Part shown: one piece after another, positions 61,576 through 64,000 of the stretch
Numbering within the stretch: position 1 is the stretch's first letter
Layout: each line of letters opens with the position of its first letter
Assembly: GCA_016716065.1 (NCBI GenBank)
Contig: JADJXA010000003.1
Coordinates: 558,001-622,000, forward strand
Source of the DNA: Candidatus Leptovillus gracilis
Lineage (GTDB): Bacteria > Chloroflexota > Anaerolineae > Promineifilales > Promineifilaceae
DNA length: 64,000 nt
Direction of reading: 5' to 3'
The notes under the pieces: generated by a model
Told to the model about the DNA's origin: nothing
What the model saw: the letters and a program-made list of their open reading frames with translations, nothing else
Databases searched by the model: none
Position numbers and translations under genes: made by a program

Positions 61576-63987
61576 TCAGTTCCCGCGCCGGGCCATCTCT
61601 ACGGCGCGATACGCATTGACGATGCCGTAGCCGGTCAGATTGTTGGGTACGGCGTTTCCTTCCAGATAACATACGCCGAACCCGGCCATATCTTCCGGCG
61701 GTGTCTGCGCCGGCAGCGACAGGCCAGAATCTTCTAGCTGCCCCATCATCTCGGCCAGCAGCGATGTGCCTACTTGGCCGGTAAATGACGTGGCCGTCGC
61801 CCGCAAAATTTCCTCTGTGCGCTCAATGTTGCCGATCAGGGCAGGATTGGCCGACCAGATCAGGGCCACCACCCCGGCAACGTGCGGCCCGGCCATCGAA
61901 GTGCCGTCCAGCAAGCCATAACCATCCCCCGGCAGCGACGACAACACCTGCACGCCGGGCGCCAGGATGTCTGGTTTGGTACGGCCGCTGCCATCAACCA
62001 TCACCGGGCCACGACTGCTAAAAGCGGCCAGATCACCCGCCTCGTTCACCGCGCCCACCGAGAAAGCCTCCGCGTACAGCGCCGGCGGATCGGCGACGGT
62101 GCTGCACGCCGGCCCGGCGTTGCCCGCCGAGGCGACGACAAAAATACCCGCCGCCCGCAGCGCAGCCACTGCCGGCCGCAGCGATTCCGCGTCGCAGCCT
62201 TCGTAGGCTTCGGGGCAGCCCCAGGAATTGTTTAGCACATGAGCCGAGCGCAGCGGGTCGCCATCGCGCAGCGGGCTGCCGTTCAGCGGGAAGGGGGCCA
62301 GCATAAATTGCATACAGTCCAGGTAGCGCGCCGGGCTGCCCACGTTGCGCGGCAGATTGGCGCAGGCGTACCAGCTTGCGCCGGGGGCCACGCCCACCGT
62401 CTGCCCGACAATCGAGCCGAGGGTATGTGTGCCGTGCCCGCCTGCGTCTTGGGGGACGGCAGCATGGGTCCAGGGATCGTACCAGTTGTAGTCGTGGTTG
62501 CCAGAACGGCCGCGATAAGTCGGCAGCAGTTCGGGATGGTCCCACTGCACGCCGGAGTCAGACTGGCCGATGACGATGCCTTCACCGGTGACGCCAAAAT
62601 CCTGCCATACGGCCGTTGCCCCAATGCCCGTCAGGTTCCACCGCGGCGCCGACGGGCGCGCAGCCGTCGGTGACACGGCCAGCGGTGCGCCTTGCGGCGG
62701 GCGCAGCGTGGGATTAGGCAGCACGCGGTCCACCTCCGGCCGGCTGGCGAGCCACACCTGCATCGGCCAACCACCCGACACTTCCAGGGCGTTCACCAGG
62801 TAATAGGGCGTGTAAGACACGCCCAGACGGTCCAGGTCGGCGCGCAAGTCGGCTTGGGTGGCATCAGCGTGGCTCACCAACGTGTCATAGACAAACTGCC
62901 GTCGGGCGTTGTAATCGGGCATGGCGGCGGCCGCCGTCACGTCCGCCTGATCACGCAGTACCACAAAGAGGGTGTCGCCGTGGAAACCAGTCTGCCCGCC
63001 CTGGCTGTAAATCAACCCGCCGATGAACAAGGCAGCGGCCGCTGCCCCCCACCCCAGCGCCGCGCGGCGCGGCGCTGAACGACGGCCCGCCGTCCACACC
63101 AGCACCGCGCCCAACAACCAGGCCAGCGCCAGCGAGGCCAGCGCCGCCAAAAAAGACCAGAGCAGAATCGAGTCGGCGGCAATGACGCTGGTGGCGTCGG
63201 TATCCATGAACGCGAGGGGCACGGCCGTGCCCAAACCGACCACCACCGCCACCGCCGGCCAGCCGGTCACGCCCGCCGCCAACCAGCCCAACGCCGGCAG
63301 ACCGACCATCATGACCAACTGCGCCCCGTTCAGGCTCAGGCCGCTGGCGACGATGAGCAACAGCACCCCCACGACAAAGCCGCCGGTCAGGGCGTCGTGG
63401 CGCGGCCCGCGAGACAGGTCGGCCAGGGATTGGCGCCAGAAATGAGCGACGATGAGACTGACGGAAATACCCACAGCCCCGCCCAGCAGCGCCGCCAACA
63501 GCACGTCCAGCGGCGAACCGAGCGCGCCCCAACCGGGCCAGGGATAGAGGGTAACGGCCGTTAACCCCAGCGCCAGCGGCGTCCCAGACCAGTTGGTAGG
63601 CAGCGGCCGTCGCCGCCACAAGACCAGATACACCACCGCCAGCCAGACCAGCGCCCCCATCAGCTGCAGCCAGGACAGCAGTTGGCTCTGCGCCGGGGGC
63701 ACAAATCGGGCCACGCCCAGCGCCAGCAGCAGCCCGCAGCCCCACAGCCATGTCTGAAACATGGCCCGGTAACGCGGATGGGGCCAACGCCAGGCCAGCA
63801 GCAGCAGCGGAATGCCCAACGTCACCACCTGGAGCAATGTGTCGGTTAACGCCTGGGTATCGGCTGGAAGCTCGCCCAGGCCCGGCGCCAGCCAGGCCCG
63901 GGCTTGCAGCCAAAACGAAAGCAACCCAATCGCCGCCCACACCAGCAGCGCAGCAAAGCGCCCTAACCATTTGCCTTGTTCTGGCAC
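61576..63987 (-). CDS. Membrane-anchored subtilase (S8 serine protease), 5' end at window edge
   Basis: The first 350 residues hold about ten hydrophobic segments (LVWAAIGLLSFWLQA, LLSWLQLMGALVWLAVVYLVL and others), followed by an inhibitor-like or propeptide region (FHGDTLFVVLRDQADVTAAAAMPDYNARRQFVYDTLVSHADATQADLRADLDRLG). The subtilase core follows with catalytic Asp477 (GQSDSGVQWDHPE), His518 (GGHGTHTLG), Asn623 (ASAGNAGPAC) and Ser697 (DGTSMAGPHVAG). A multi-spanning N-terminus is rare for S8 enzymes. A GTG at 63987 is a possible start, but the frame remains open to the window edge, so the N-terminus may be incomplete. Confidence 0.87.
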   Translation of the reverse strand: MPEQGKWLGRFAALLVWAAIGLLSFWLQARAWLAPGLGELPADTQALTDTLLQVVTLGIPLLLLAWRWPHPRYRAMFQTWLWGCGLLLALGVARFVPPAQSQLLSWLQLMGALVWLAVVYLVLWRRRPLPTNWSGTPLALGLTAVTLYPWPGWGALGSPLDVLLAALLGGAVGISVSLIVAHFWRQSLADLSRGPRHDALTGGFVVGVLLLIVASGLSLNGAQLVMMVGLPALGWLAAGVTGWPAVAVVVGLGTAVPLAFMDTDATSVIAADSILLWSFLAALASLALAWLLGAVLVWTAGRRSAPRRAALGWGAAAAALFIGGLIYSQGGQTGFHGDTLFVVLRDQADVTAAAAMPDYNARRQFVYDTLVSHADATQADLRADLDRLGVSYTPYYLVNALEVSGGWPMQVWLASRPEVDRVLPNPTLRPPQGAPLAVSPTAARPSAPRWNLTGIGATAVWQDFGVTGEGIVIGQSDSGVQWDHPELLPTYRGRSGNHDYNWYDPWTHAAVPQDAGGHGTHTLGSIVGQTVGVAPGASWYACANLPRNVGSPARYLDCMQFMLAPFPLNGSPLRDGDPLRSAHVLNNSWGCPEAYEGCDAESLRPAVAALRAAGIFVVASAGNAGPACSTVADPPALYAEAFSVGAVNEAGDLAAFSSRGPVMVDGSGRTKPDILAPGVQVLSSLPGDGYGLLDGTSMAGPHVAGVVALIWSANPALIGNIERTEEILRATATSFTGQVGTSLLAEMMGQLEDSGLSLPAQTPPEDMAGFGVCYLEGNAVPNNLTGYGIVNAYRAVEMARRGN

Positions 63988-64000
63988 TACTTCGTTGTTT

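Overview
The window looks like chromosome of a heterotrophic member of the Chloroflexota, most likely an Anaerolineae-type bacterium. The reasons are the many lipoprotein-type binding proteins with proline- and acid-rich linkers, a very large MalT-like LuxR regulator, DUF2723 and GlsB membrane proteins, secreted proteins ending in an YLPL-type tail, and spacers packed with short interspersed palindromes. This placement is inference; there is no rRNA or other phylogenetic marker. No tRNA, rRNA, CRISPR array or prophage was seen.

Layout. (1) 0-3.9 kb: the start of a CBS-domain protein, a secreted alpha/beta hydrolase and a NatA/NatB-type ABC exporter. (2) 3.9-17.3 kb: a long minus-strand pentose operon: split transketolase (two genes), FGGY kinase, DUF2291 lipoprotein, RbsA, RbsC, a double-length RbsB that is a tandem fusion of two nearly identical binding domains, a thioredoxin-like protein, RbsD, ribokinase and a fucose/arabinose-isomerase-like protein. 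A SorC/DeoR-type regulator is divergent from it, with a promoter and a 14-bp palindrome between them. (3) 17.4-34.8 kb: a MalT-like regulator divergent from a family-5 (oligopeptide-type) ABC importer, an MFS transporter, a broken ChbG/YdjC gene and three glycosidases (GH2 beta-mannosidase, GH3, GH1), together a beta-glycoside/beta-mannoside utilisation locus. One importer ATPase lacks its Q-loop region. (4) 34.8-43 kb: a CDF metal transporter, a threonine-dehydrogenase-like SDR, a type II restriction-modification pair, a MATE-like membrane protein and two secreted proteins, then about 0.9 kb of repeats. (5) 43-52.5 kb: a frameshifted DUF2723 gene, a type IIG restriction-methylase with polyserine tracts and two frameshifts, a REP-associated transposase (RAYT) with its REP palindromes, a decayed gene end, dense repeats, a TPR protein and a small MITE-like element. 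(6) 52.5-61.2 kb: a LacI regulator with a tandem operator, a beta-phosphoglucomutase/GH65 phosphorylase fusion, a family-1 sugar ABC importer, a YesL-like membrane protein and a rhodanese lipoprotein, closed by a strong terminator. (7) 61.2-64 kb: a GlsB-type membrane protein and a membrane-anchored subtilase running to the window edge.

The genes fit a saprophyte that imports oligosaccharides and pentoses through three separate ABC systems and degrades them inside the cell. Two signals run across the whole window. The palindromic octamer ACGGCCGT is far over-represented, nine copies in the first 3.9 kb alone, many read in frame as Thr-Ala-Val or Asn-Gly-Arg. Several intergenic repeat families have also entered coding sequence: a REP palindrome and AGCTCT tracts in the type IIG gene, and an ATTCACA tandem repeat in the beta-mannosidase.
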